The notes under the pieces were generated by a model. That model was not told the DNA's origin. It saw only the letters and a list, made by a program, of their open reading frames with translations, and searched no databases. From the IMG/VR virus record IMGVR_UViG_3300007276_000394, positions 1-20,776 of that record: a stretch of DNA of 20,776 nt, one strand, 5' to 3'. The position numbers and the translations under genes were made by a program. Position 1 is the stretch's first letter. Each line of letters begins with the position of its first letter. Shown here piece after piece: positions 13,917 to 20,776 of this stretch. This DNA comes from a virus.

Positions 13917-15254
13917 TTAACCTCTTAATAACTCACTAACTGCATATCTCATACTATCCATTAAATCAGACCAATTATGATTAGGTGAACCGCTTTTTTT
14001 ATCGTGCCACGAATAATTGTTTAATGCTTTTTTTACGTTTGGTGAATTAGGTGCTACTATGATAGTGTAACCCTGTATTTTTTTAATGTCTCTTAGTGGT
14101 TTTTTATCTAGTGAACGCCTAATATTTAACCCACCTTCCCATAAATCGCTGATCAATCTTTTTTCGGCACAATCACCAATAATTAAATCAGACCTACCAA
14201 CTCTATCAAGTAAGATATTTGTTAATGCTCCTGTTCCTGTATTACCTTTAAAATAACCTTCTTTAATATAAATTAGTTTTTTATTTCTGTCTACTGCTAC
14301 TTTAGTAAGTGCATCAGGGTCATCAAAACCAAAATCTAAACCCCAACAAAAAGGAATACGCTCGTCAAACTCACCCTCAATCCAATCATCATATATTACA
14401 CCGTCAGCGGTATTTTTAAACCCTCCTAAGATGTCAAATTTGTATTCTTTATGTTGCTTTATTAATTTCTTTGGGAGGTGTTCACGGTCTTGTTTTGGTG
14501 TTGCTAAATACTTTTCATTTGCTAAACGTAGTTCTTCATATTCTAACCAGTTATGTTCAGCCATATTTTCCTTACCATTATCTTTATAATTGGTATGAAT
14601 GTACATTATACTATCAACTATACCATTAAAACCATCTGGTACATCTTCATAAAACTCACCGTATAACCAATGTTCTCTAGTAGGTGGATTGAATGAGATT
14701 ATACTAAGACATTGAACGTCTTTAGCCCTCATTGATCGTTTGGTTTTTTTCCAACTATCAAAAGATTCTAATTCCTCACCCTCGTCTGTTTCAAATATGC
14801 TAAAGTCCTCTAAAGATTTGAGTTTAGCTGTTTGAGTTCCTACACTTGTTTTTTGTCCTGTGATTGAAATCTTACCAGCTCTTGGATTACCTTGAGCATC
14901 ATCTTTTAGTGAATAGAGCTTGTTAGCTACATCGAATTCGTGTGCTATACCTAATTCAAGTAAACGACCTTCTAAAGCCTCTGTGATTGAATTATCAGTA
15001 GAGGACATTGTTTGACGTGTATAAAGTATTCTGTGATTATAATCCTTTGCCGCTATACCATTAAATGTAGATAGAGCGAATGATTTACCAGAATCTCTAC
15101 CTCCTGATATTAAAACAGTATCAACTTTATGTAGATCTAACCAATGTTTTTTTACATCATCTTCATAGGTATCAAACTCTTTAGAATTTATTACGCTTCT
15201 AGCCTCTAATAATTCAAACAGTGGCTCATACTTATCTGAAAAGTTGAAATCCAT
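13917..15254 (-). CDS. terL: Terminase large subunit (packaging ATPase-nuclease)
   Basis: A 445-aa motor that drives DNA into the procapsid and cuts the concatemer. The ATPase half shows a Walker A motif GGRDSGKS (residues 51-58), a Walker B region IFETDEGE (153-160) and a coupling segment SFNPPTREHW (187-196). The nuclease half has the three acidic positions of the RNase H-like fold: GLDFGFDDP (Asp307), GDCAEKRLI (Asp361) and SDLMDSMRYA (Asp430/Asp433). The family is Terminase_3-like. It starts immediately after the small-subunit stop (TAAATG) and ends 21 bases before the portal start. All key motifs are intact. Confidence 0.96.
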   Translation of the reverse strand: MDFNFSDKYEPLFELLEARSVINSKEFDTYEDDVKKHWLDLHKVDTVLISGGRDSGKSFALSTFNGIAAKDYNHRILYTRQTMSSTDNSITEALEGRLLELGIAHEFDVANKLYSLKDDAQGNPRAGKISITGQKTSVGTQTAKLKSLEDFSIFETDEGEELESFDSWKKTKRSMRAKDVQCLSIISFNPPTREHWLYGEFYEDVPDGFNGIVDSIMYIHTNYKDNGKENMAEHNWLEYEELRLANEKYLATPKQDREHLPKKLIKQHKEYKFDILGGFKNTADGVIYDDWIEGEFDERIPFCWGLDFGFDDPDALTKVAVDRNKKLIYIKEGYFKGNTGTGALTNILLDRVGRSDLIIGDCAEKRLISDLWEGGLNIRRSLDKKPLRDIKKIQGYTIIVAPNSPNVKKALNNYSWHDKKSGSPNHNWSDLMDSMRYAVSELLRG

Positions 15255-15650
15255 TTAGCCCTTTTTAGAGAAGGTTATCTTACTAGGTTCGTTTGATATG
15301 TTACCCTCGTGTTTTAATTCTTGTTTATCAGGAGCATTTAAACCTAACATTTTATTGATAACTTCTAAAGCTTTTATTTTATCAGACTGCTTATCTGTTA
15401 AATCACTTTCAATAATCTCTTTTAGCTTAGTAACATTCCCTAATACAGAAACACCACATAGTTTTAGTAAATCTTTTTGGATGTGTTCTATGTAAGCTTG
15501 TATGTTGGGTTTTGCTAAGTTTTCACAACCAATGTCTTTAGCTGTCTTTTCGCTATACCCAGCAGCTTTAGCCGCTCTTGTAGCGTTCCAATCTGTTACA
15601 TACTCTTTACAGAATTGTTTTTGTTTATCTGTTAAATCTTTAAAATTCAT
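15255..15650 (-). CDS. terS: Terminase small subunit
   Basis: A 131-aa DNA-recognition subunit of the packaging enzyme. It begins LTDKQKQFCKEYV and continues with a helix-turn-helix (NATRAAKAAGYSEKTAKDIG, residues about 23-42) and ANLxKPxIQ-like text (LAKPNIQAYI), the classic Terminase_2 pattern. The C-terminal part is helical and charged and probably drives oligomerisation. It directly abuts the large subunit. The gene lies behind a strong terminator, so it heads a new transcription unit. A near match to a -7 box (TATCTTG) lies about 30 bases above the ATG. A pac or cos site could lie in or near this gene but cannot be recognised by eye. Confidence 0.9.
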   Translation of the reverse strand: MNFKDLTDKQKQFCKEYVTDWNATRAAKAAGYSEKTAKDIGCENLAKPNIQAYIEHIQKDLLKLCGVSVLGNVTKLKEIIESDLTDKQSDKIKALEVINKMLGLNAPDKQELKHEGNISNEPSKITFSKKG

Positions 15651-15685
15651 ACGATGAATAGTTTGTTTAATTACTTACAAGATAC

Positions 15686-15718
15686 AAAAAAACCGTTACC
15701 TAATAAAGATAACGGTTT
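15686..15718 (-). terminator. Rho-independent terminator closing the early module
   Basis: A perfect 9-bp stem (15690-15698 with 15710-15718, AAACCGTTA/TAACGGTTT) and an 11-base loop are followed on the minus strand by a short T-run. It separates the replication genes from the packaging genes. The 15719-15787 stretch upstream holds no recognised gene. Confidence 0.8.
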
Positions 15719-15787
15719 CCAAATAAACCAATCATGAAAAAACAACAATATAACCCACAACAGTCAAGTGATATAAAGATAGTTAAA

Positions 15788-15889
15788 TTATTTTGTTATC
15801 TCTTGTTCTTTAGGTTTTTCTTTAACCCCTTGAAAAAGGAAAGCAATTAAATTCATTCTAGCCTGTTGGTTAAGTTCGTAATCGCTCAT
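15788..15889 (-). CDS. 33-aa small protein translationally coupled to the membrane protein
   Basis: A short ORF from the ATG at 15889 to the TAA at 15788, encoding MSDYELNQQARMNLIAFLFQ then GVKEKPKEQEITK. Its ATG overlaps the TGA of the preceding gene by four bases (ATGA), the signature of translational coupling. It ends shortly before the early-module terminator. The N-terminal 20 residues could form an amphipathic helix and the tail is charged. No family is recognised. The ATGA junction and placement make it more likely real than chance, but its short length keeps this uncertain. Confidence 0.5.
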   Translation of the reverse strand: MSDYELNQQARMNLIAFLFQGVKEKPKEQEITK

Positions 15890-16197
15890 TTTTCTATGTG
15901 TCTAATGATGTGATCTATTTTAACATTTGTTTCATCATGCTTTTTATTAGATTCATCGTGCTTTTTATTTGAGGCTTCTAAATTGTTGTTAAGTCCAATA
16001 AGTATCTGCGTGTCTTGTTTGGTTTTTTCAAATTCTCTTTCATCACGCTCTTTATTTATTCTACGTTCTTCCTTGCTTATTTTACGTTCTTCTTTATTCT
16101 CATTCATAAAGAATTTTAGAAAGTATAATAATACGCCTATTACAGGAGTAGCTAAAATAAGGTTTTTAATATCTTCGTCCACATGACAAAAATACAA
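15886..16197 (-). CDS. Membrane-anchored coiled-coil protein (holin/spanin-like candidate)
   Basis: A 103-aa protein with an N-terminal transmembrane helix (about residues 11-30, LILATPVIGVLLYFLKFFM) followed by a long, highly charged coiled coil (KEERKISKEERRINKERDER) and an imperfect heptad repeat NKKHDES/NKKHDET. The layout recalls BhlA/UviB-type holin-like proteins or an inner-membrane spanin, but no endolysin or outer spanin gene lies nearby, so a lysis role is only a possibility. The start is uncertain: a TTG at 16197 lies three bases after the upstream stop, and a GTG at 16182 would remove five residues. Both are non-ATG starts, unlike every other gene here. Confidence 0.55.
   Translation of the reverse strand: MYFCHVDEDIKNLILATPVIGVLLYFLKFFMNENKEERKISKEERRINKERDEREFEKTKQDTQILIGLNNNLEASNKKHDESNKKHDETNVKIDHIIRHIEK
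15931..15972 (-). repeat. 21-bp tandem duplication in the coiled coil
   Basis: Two adjacent 21-bp units (15931-15951 and 15952-15972) differ at two positions and encode consecutive NKKHDES/T heptads. The unit length equals one coiled-coil heptad, so copy-number change would keep both frame and register. Confidence 0.75.
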
Positions 16198-16200
16198 ATA

Positions 16201-16497
16201 TTATTTACATTTTATGCAGTCATCTGAACACTCGAACCAAAGTTTACTACCCCCAGTGCATATACCTATTTTGTTGTGTCCGTTTATTTTGTAGTTCGTT
16301 CTAACAAATATAGGGTTACTATTTTTATAATAACCTATTATAGTGTCTATTATAGGGTGCTTTTCGTTATACGCTTTATTATATTCGATAGAATCTACTT
16401 TTTTATAATTGTATGTTTTTACTTTTGTGAGCATACAAAATACAGTAAGTGATAATAATGCTATTGTTAGGGCTTTTTCTAGGTTTGTTAGTTTCAT
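16201..16497 (-). CDS. Small signal-anchored cysteine-containing protein
   Basis: A 98-aa protein with an N-terminal hydrophobic helix (residues about 8-24, KALTIALLSLTVFCML) that should act as a signal anchor or uncleaved signal. It is followed by a soluble domain of mixed strands (IIDTIIGYYKNSNPIFVRTNYK) and a cysteine-rich end (ICTGGSKLWFECSDDCIKCK), suggesting disulfides outside the cytoplasm. It starts four bases inside the nuclease gene and ends three bases before the next start. No family is recognised. It is grouped with the next membrane protein, perhaps as an early envelope-acting pair. Confidence 0.55.
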   Translation of the reverse strand: MKLTNLEKALTIALLSLTVFCMLTKVKTYNYKKVDSIEYNKAYNEKHPIIDTIIGYYKNSNPIFVRTNYKINGHNKIGICTGGSKLWFECSDDCIKCK

Positions 16498-16835
16498 AAT
16501 AAATAGTTTTTGATTATAGTTTTAAATTGTTCTAGTGATCTTACTAAATAGTACTCTTGATTTAGGTTTTTTATTGTTTCTTCAAACTCAATTTGCTTAG
16601 GACTTTGTTTTCCTTTTTCTGTCTTTAGCTCAAAATATATTGTTTTATTATCAATTACAACTATTAAATCAGATACCCCTTGCATTAAACCCGTGAGTAT
16701 AAACTTTTTATTCTTATACGCTGCTTCATTAGGAACTGAAAATATAGCGTATCTAGGTGTATGATGTTTTAAACAGTATTTGTTTCTAAACCACATCACT
16801 ATCTGTTGTTGTATATTCTCTTCTGGTCTATTCAT
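16494..16835 (-). CDS. VRR-NUC domain nuclease
   Basis: A 113-aa single-domain nuclease of the VRR-NUC group within the PD-(D/E)XK superfamily. Visible active-site elements are: an N-terminal acidic helix (PEENIQQQIVMWF), GVSDLIV with Asp56, FELKTEKGK with Glu69 and Lys71, and a following QSPKQIEFEE helix in which the glutamines are typical of the family. Stand-alone phage versions are thought to cut branched DNA such as Holliday junctions and so clear replication or recombination intermediates before packaging. Its start lies eight bases inside the helicase gene, and helicase plus VRR-NUC pairs are common in phage replication modules. All expected catalytic residues are present. Confidence 0.85.
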   Translation of the reverse strand: MNRPEENIQQQIVMWFRNKYCLKHHTPRYAIFSVPNEAAYKNKKFILTGLMQGVSDLIVVIDNKTIYFELKTEKGKQSPKQIEFEETIKNLNQEYYLVRSLEQFKTIIKNYLL

Positions 16836-18435
16836 AATGTTTATTTAGTCTTTTTATAACTTTGTTTTTAAAGTCGCTAAGTGTTCTTTTTTTGTTTCCT
16901 TTTATTTTAGAATCTTCATCATGCAAAGCAAAATATATTGGTGATAGTATTTTTTTAAGTTTACTGTGTAGTTCAACTTGTTTACTCATAACCGTTTCTT
17001 TTTTTGTTTTACTCCTTATAAACATTCTAAGAATTAAATCTGCGGTAATATTTTTAGCTTGGTTAATATCTAAATCATTGTTTTTTGCATACCTTAAAAT
17101 CTTTATAGCTGTTGGTGGTTTTAGTATTTTAGTTACCTCTTCTGCTATTGATTTTTTTATACCGTCTTTTCTGTTTTCAGATTCAAAAACATTATTTATG
17201 TGTCCACACTCTGGGCAAGGTTCTTTCTGTGTTTGTGCTTCCCAAATAAAACCACATTCATCACACGAAACAGTTTCTTTTAGATATGTTTTTACTGTTT
17301 CATCGTTATAAATTTTATCCCAATTTACATCTTCTGACCAACTTCCAAAACGTTTCTTATTACCTCCTAAATCAATAAATTTAAAATCTATTTTACCAGT
17401 TTCTATTGACTTACGACCTCCACGACCTACAATTTGATGGTATAAACTAAGGCTTTTTGTTGCTCTATTCATTATAATAGCTTCAACATCTTTAACATCA
17501 AAACCAGTAGTAAAAACACCTACTGACATAAGAACAGCATCTTTAGTATTCCTAAACCAATCTACTAAATCAGCTCTTTTTTCTTTACTTTTAGAATCAA
17601 AAGAACGTACATTATAACCTAATCTTAAAAACTCATCATAGGCTATTCTGTTACCAACTATTGAAGTATTAAAAACCATAGTTTTTAACCCTATACAGTG
17701 TTCTTGATAGTTTAGTATTAGGTTTTCTAAAGAAGCAAAATTCTCAAAAACCTCTGATTCTGATTTAGTGGTAAACTGCCCACTTGAGTCTGTTTTTAAC
17801 TTATCTAAGTTAGGTGTATCACATACAAAATCCCTAACATCTACAAGTTCACCTATTTCTATTAAGTCGTCAATAGTTGTACCTGTTATCAGTTCTCCGT
17901 ACCACCTTTTTAGTGATATTTTTTTAGTTGTTTTTAGTGTTTCTTCATCACAACACATTATTTGGTTGTCGTGTTTTTTTTCACAAGTCGGACAACTAAA
18001 CCATTTATCTTTTTTATCTATTACAGGAGTAGCTGTAAAACCTAACAGCCTATTTTTATAATTATCAAAAACCTTAACAAATTGTAAGTTTTGTATTTCG
18101 TCAACTATAATTAAATCAAAATCATTAATATCTATTAATCCTTTTTTTTGTCTGTTATAGACACTTTCCACCATACCAATAGTAACAGGTGTTTTTTCTA
18201 TTATCTTGCTGTTAGCGGTAATTAAACCACACTGACGCTCAATATTTTCTTTTGTCTGTTCTAATAGTTCTGTACGGTTTACTAAAATCAACACCCTACC
18301 AATAAAATTATTGGCGAGGTGTGAGAAAATGATAGTCTTACCGATTCCTGTTGGTGATTGTATGCAGTTTCTAAGTGTTTTAGAGTTATCAATCTTATCT
18401 GATAAGATTTGTTGATGTTTATATAATTTAATCAT
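16828..18435 (-). CDS. SF2 DNA helicase with two cysteine clusters
   Basis: A 535-aa superfamily 2 helicase of the SSL2/DEAD-DEAH-like type, probably used for fork or recombination-intermediate remodelling. Motifs in order: an upstream KHQQ, Walker A SPTGIGKT (27-34), motif II DEIQN (112-116), motif III GFTATP (132-137), motif V around SVGVFTTGFDV (304-314) and motif VI QIVGRGGRK (334-342). Two candidate zinc sites are inserted: C148-x2-C151 with C161-C162 just after motif III, and C391-x2-C394 with C407-x2-C410 after domain 2. The C-terminal 100 residues are helical and basic. The gene sits three bases after the primase-helicase and overlaps the nuclease by eight bases. Confidence 0.92.
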   Translation of the reverse strand: MIKLYKHQQILSDKIDNSKTLRNCIQSPTGIGKTIIFSHLANNFIGRVLILVNRTELLEQTKENIERQCGLITANSKIIEKTPVTIGMVESVYNRQKKGLIDINDFDLIIVDEIQNLQFVKVFDNYKNRLLGFTATPVIDKKDKWFSCPTCEKKHDNQIMCCDEETLKTTKKISLKRWYGELITGTTIDDLIEIGELVDVRDFVCDTPNLDKLKTDSSGQFTTKSESEVFENFASLENLILNYQEHCIGLKTMVFNTSIVGNRIAYDEFLRLGYNVRSFDSKSKEKRADLVDWFRNTKDAVLMSVGVFTTGFDVKDVEAIIMNRATKSLSLYHQIVGRGGRKSIETGKIDFKFIDLGGNKKRFGSWSEDVNWDKIYNDETVKTYLKETVSCDECGFIWEAQTQKEPCPECGHINNVFESENRKDGIKKSIAEEVTKILKPPTAIKILRYAKNNDLDINQAKNITADLILRMFIRSKTKKETVMSKQVELHSKLKKILSPIYFALHDEDSKIKGNKKRTLSDFKNKVIKRLNKHYE

Positions 18436-18438
18436 AAA

Positions 18439-20769
18439 CTAAAAACCTATTTTCTCTATGCACTTCCACGAAACACCATTTGACTTACCTTCTGTCATTC
18501 CTATTTCATCACGTGTATCTGTGTATAATTTAACCCATTTATTAAAACGAGAAGTAGTAAACCATTTCTGATATTTCAATTCTTGATTATCTTCTAAATA
18601 CAAATCTTTTAACTCTGTTTTAACCCAACGTTTTGAACCATCCCACTCGTAAGAGTCCATAAACTCAAGAAACTCTAAACTTGTATCATTTCTTAATTTT
18701 CTTTCTAATAGGTTAATAGTTTTAGATTCTACTAAACCATTATTAAGATAGTATTGAACACAGCGTAACATATAATTATCAAATTTAGCCCACTCATTAC
18801 TATTCCAATCAGAAAAAAGTAAATGACCAAATTCATCTTCTGGTGTGTTTTGATCGTTAAAGTAACCAGCCATTTCAACTTCAAAAACCCTTCTAAGATG
18901 TGAGCTACCTTCACCCTTAACTGTGTAGTTCGTTGTAATTGATATTTTAGGGCTTTCATTAAATGGTATTTTTATAGCGTCTTTTCCTTTTTTCTCTATT
19001 GTTAGCCCCTCAGTAATTAAACTAAAAAGGTTCTCAAACTTAAAATTCCTATCAATATCATCAAATAGTAAAACCTGTGTATCTGTATTTACTGTTTGGT
19101 AGGCAAATTGTGTTGTAGGGTCAAAACCTTTTCCATTAATAGTAGATAGTTTTTTGATGTGGCTTAATGCTTTATGAATTAAACCCTTACCAGAACCACC
19201 GTTAGGAACGTCTGAAATCATTTCATCATTAAAGATAATTACTTTTGGTTTTCCTTCATTTTGGTATGAGTGTAGGAGATAACCAATAACAGATTTAAAG
19301 GTATAGTAACGCTCTTTATTTTCACCGCTTATTTTCCAAATGAAAGTTTTAAATTCACCTTCACTTTCTTCTGCTGGTGTGAAATCTCTATCTATTACTT
19401 GATCTTCCCACACTAACCCCTTTAAACTTGAATAAGGTATTAATTCAGCACCTTCTTTAGTGGTTTTTACTGCTGTATTATTGTAGTAAATAAAACTTTC
19501 TTCTTTTGTATCTCTCTGTATGTCTATTTGAGAAGTAGAAAGCATTGATAAAAACTTAGGATTAAATGTCATTAGTGAACCTGCACATAACTCAAAAGCA
19601 TCTATTTCCCCCCTTTTTCTAAGGTCTGTTAAAGTAAAATCTTTTATTCTGTTTTCGTTAAACTCTTTTATGAAGTTGTTATCCTTTTTGATATACAGAT
19701 AACCACTATCAGCAGATGGATAGTATTTAGTAATATTATTATTTTCTAGGTAGTTAAGAAATCGAAAAGTAGCCATTTTTATTACTTCTTTTTCTGTGTA
19801 ATACCAAAATTCATCAGTAACTAAATCAGCTTTATGCTTTTCTATTTCCAACTCTAATGCCTCACTACTAACCCCCTCTACTTTGGAAATAGTACCCCCA
19901 GAAACAACTTTATTTTTAATGAAATTAACCTTTTTGTTATCCTCAAAAGCCTGTGTGTTAAATTCCGCTGTGTATCTATAAGCTGAATTAATAAGTCCTT
20001 TTATTTCACTTTGTTTAAAGTCACTTTGTTCGTATCTAAAAAGATAGTTTTCAGCTATCATTTGGTCAACACCAAAACAGTTTAATTGACGAGCAAAAGC
20101 GTGTAAATTAGTGTTCCTGTTATCTGCTGTTGAATAGTTTTTTTTAAACCACTTTTCAAGTCGTTCTGCTATCTCGTTTTGATCTGTTAAAGGAACATTA
20201 GTAAATGGTTTAATTTCCCTTAATGGTGGGTTATATTTTTCTGTAAAGGTTTTACTATCTGAATTAATAAAAATATCTTTATCAATAGACAAATAACAAG
20301 CTCTTGAAATATCTTTAGTTCCTAAATCTGTTTCAAAATATTTATTATAGTGTTTTTGAAGTTCTAAATAATATTCTTTATAAACTTCATCATTAGGTAC
20401 AGGTGGTATTTTTACCAATACTTTTAAGCCATCACCAGAGGGAGAAATAAAAGAAGAGAAAGTAAACTCATCATTATTGATTTCTTCTATTAATTTTTTT
20501 AAATCTGGTACGTGATCGAAATCTAAAATAGCTAGACCACTTGATTTTTTTAATGCTGAATTAGCTCTAGTTGTAAATGTACCAGCGAAAGTTACGAGTG
20601 GTAAAATATTTCTTTTAACCTCGTTTCTCTCTGTTTGGTCTGTTATTAATCTAACCTTTGCTATGAGGTGTTTTATCTTTTCCTGTTCAATATCCTTTAA
20701 TACTGAATAAACATCAACAGCTTTTAATTCGGTAGTATCGAATGTTCCTTTAAATAGTGATACTCTCAT
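18439..20769 (-). CDS. Primase-helicase (BT4734/VirE-N-type primase plus SF3-like helicase)
   Basis: A 776-aa replication initiator-like protein. The N-terminal primase-like domain has LDFDH (residues 82-86), SPSGDGLKV (109-117) and DISRACYLS (153-161), the signature blocks of the BT4734/VirE-N family common in Bacteroidota mobile elements. A helical linker follows (about 200-275, possible primase C-terminal domain). The C-terminal helicase has a Walker A-like NGGSGKG (523-529), Walker B VLLFDDIDR (566-574), a sensor ITTNY (611-615) and a HLRRVFEV arginine patch (624-631), as in SF3-type phage helicases. The Walker A glycine spacing is compact but usable. The ATG at 20769 is seven bases from the window edge and fits the family's usual start. 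A few extra upstream residues cannot be excluded. Confidence 0.88.
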   Translation of the reverse strand: MRVSLFKGTFDTTELKAVDVYSVLKDIEQEKIKHLIAKVRLITDQTERNEVKRNILPLVTFAGTFTTRANSALKKSSGLAILDFDHVPDLKKLIEEINNDEFTFSSFISPSGDGLKVLVKIPPVPNDEVYKEYYLELQKHYNKYFETDLGTKDISRACYLSIDKDIFINSDSKTFTEKYNPPLREIKPFTNVPLTDQNEIAERLEKWFKKNYSTADNRNTNLHAFARQLNCFGVDQMIAENYLFRYEQSDFKQSEIKGLINSAYRYTAEFNTQAFEDNKKVNFIKNKVVSGGTISKVEGVSSEALELEIEKHKADLVTDEFWYYTEKEVIKMATFRFLNYLENNNITKYYPSADSGYLYIKKDNNFIKEFNENRIKDFTLTDLRKRGEIDAFELCAGSLMTFNPKFLSMLSTSQIDIQRDTKEESFIYYNNTAVKTTKEGAELIPYSSLKGLVWEDQVIDRDFTPAEESEGEFKTFIWKISGENKERYYTFKSVIGYLLHSYQNEGKPKVIIFNDEMISDVPNGGSGKGLIHKALSHIKKLSTINGKGFDPTTQFAYQTVNTDTQVLLFDDIDRNFKFENLFSLITEGLTIEKKGKDAIKIPFNESPKISITTNYTVKGEGSSHLRRVFEVEMAGYFNDQNTPEDEFGHLLFSDWNSNEWAKFDNYMLRCVQYYLNNGLVESKTINLLERKLRNDTSLEFLEFMDSYEWDGSKRWVKTELKDLYLEDNQELKYQKWFTTSRFNKWVKLYTDTRDEIGMTEGKSNGVSWKCIEKIGF

Positions 20770-20776
20770 GACAAAG

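Noticed and set aside
15734-15850. 38-aa plus-strand ORF beginning MKKQQYNPQQ between the early terminator and the 33-aa gene
   Set aside because: It would be the only plus-strand gene, overlaps the 33-aa ORF antisense, and no promoter or partner was seen. It is not excluded if a leftward/rightward switch exists here.
18732-18959. 75-aa minus-strand ORF inside the primase-helicase gene
   Set aside because: Shadow frame within conserved helicase coding sequence.
1-20776. CRISPR arrays, tRNA genes, insertion sequences, attachment sites
   Set aside because: No regularly spaced repeats, cloverleaf-like sequence, transposase or integrase was seen on either strand by reading; a tRNA or covariance-model search would be needed to exclude fully.

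Overview
The window is one contiguous, entirely minus-strand block of a tailed-phage (or prophage) genome. All credible genes run from the high-coordinate end towards position 1. The host is most likely a member of the Bacteroidota, probably a flavobacterium. Four things point there: strongly AT-rich DNA; no AGGAGG-type ribosome binding sites (starts sit in A-rich leaders, often directly after ATT); TTG-N19/20-TAnnTTTG-type promoters; and a BT4734/VirE-N-type primase plus a lipoprotein with the Bacteroidota surface-export signature. No integrase, endolysin, tRNA, CRISPR array or insertion sequence was seen.

Layout in transcription order. (1) 20769-15788, replication/early module: a primase-SF3 helicase fusion, an SF2 helicase with two cysteine clusters, a VRR-NUC nuclease, two small membrane proteins and a 33-aa ORF, closed by a rho-independent terminator (15686-15718). 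(2) 15650-10957, packaging and capsid assembly: small terminase, large terminase, portal (with an embedded DnaJ-like CxxCxGxG cysteine module), a 151-aa protein and a scaffold-like protein, closed by a terminator (10905-10939). (3) 10888-6901, virion module: its own promoter, the major capsid protein, a structural protein, a tail-terminator-like protein, the probable tail tube and a 59-aa protein, followed by another terminator-like hairpin (6867-6893). (4) 6855-5174, a small beta-rich protein and a 451-aa beta-helix-like protein, closed by a terminator (5132-5162). (5) 5123-3705, an inserted cassette of small non-structural genes with its own promoter, operator-like repeats and terminator: an unknown 129-aa protein, a 45-aa ribbon-helix-helix protein, a 69-aa protein, a surface lipoprotein and an HrgC-like membrane protein. 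(6) 3631 to the window edge, tail assembly: a tail-completion-like protein, a pre-tape-measure protein and the tape measure protein, which runs off the left edge.

The most interesting unit is the cassette at 3705-5123. It interrupts the tail genes and has the architecture of a moron (an independently expressed phage accessory locus). Its predicted promoter has a -33 TTG inside one of two TGTACA palindromes spaced exactly 11 bp apart, and its second gene encodes a small candidate DNA-binding repressor. It also carries a predicted surface-exposed lipoprotein, a plausible superinfection-exclusion or lysogenic-conversion factor. Functional roles inside this cassette are inference. The promoter, terminator, lipobox and ribbon-helix-helix features are visible in the sequence.
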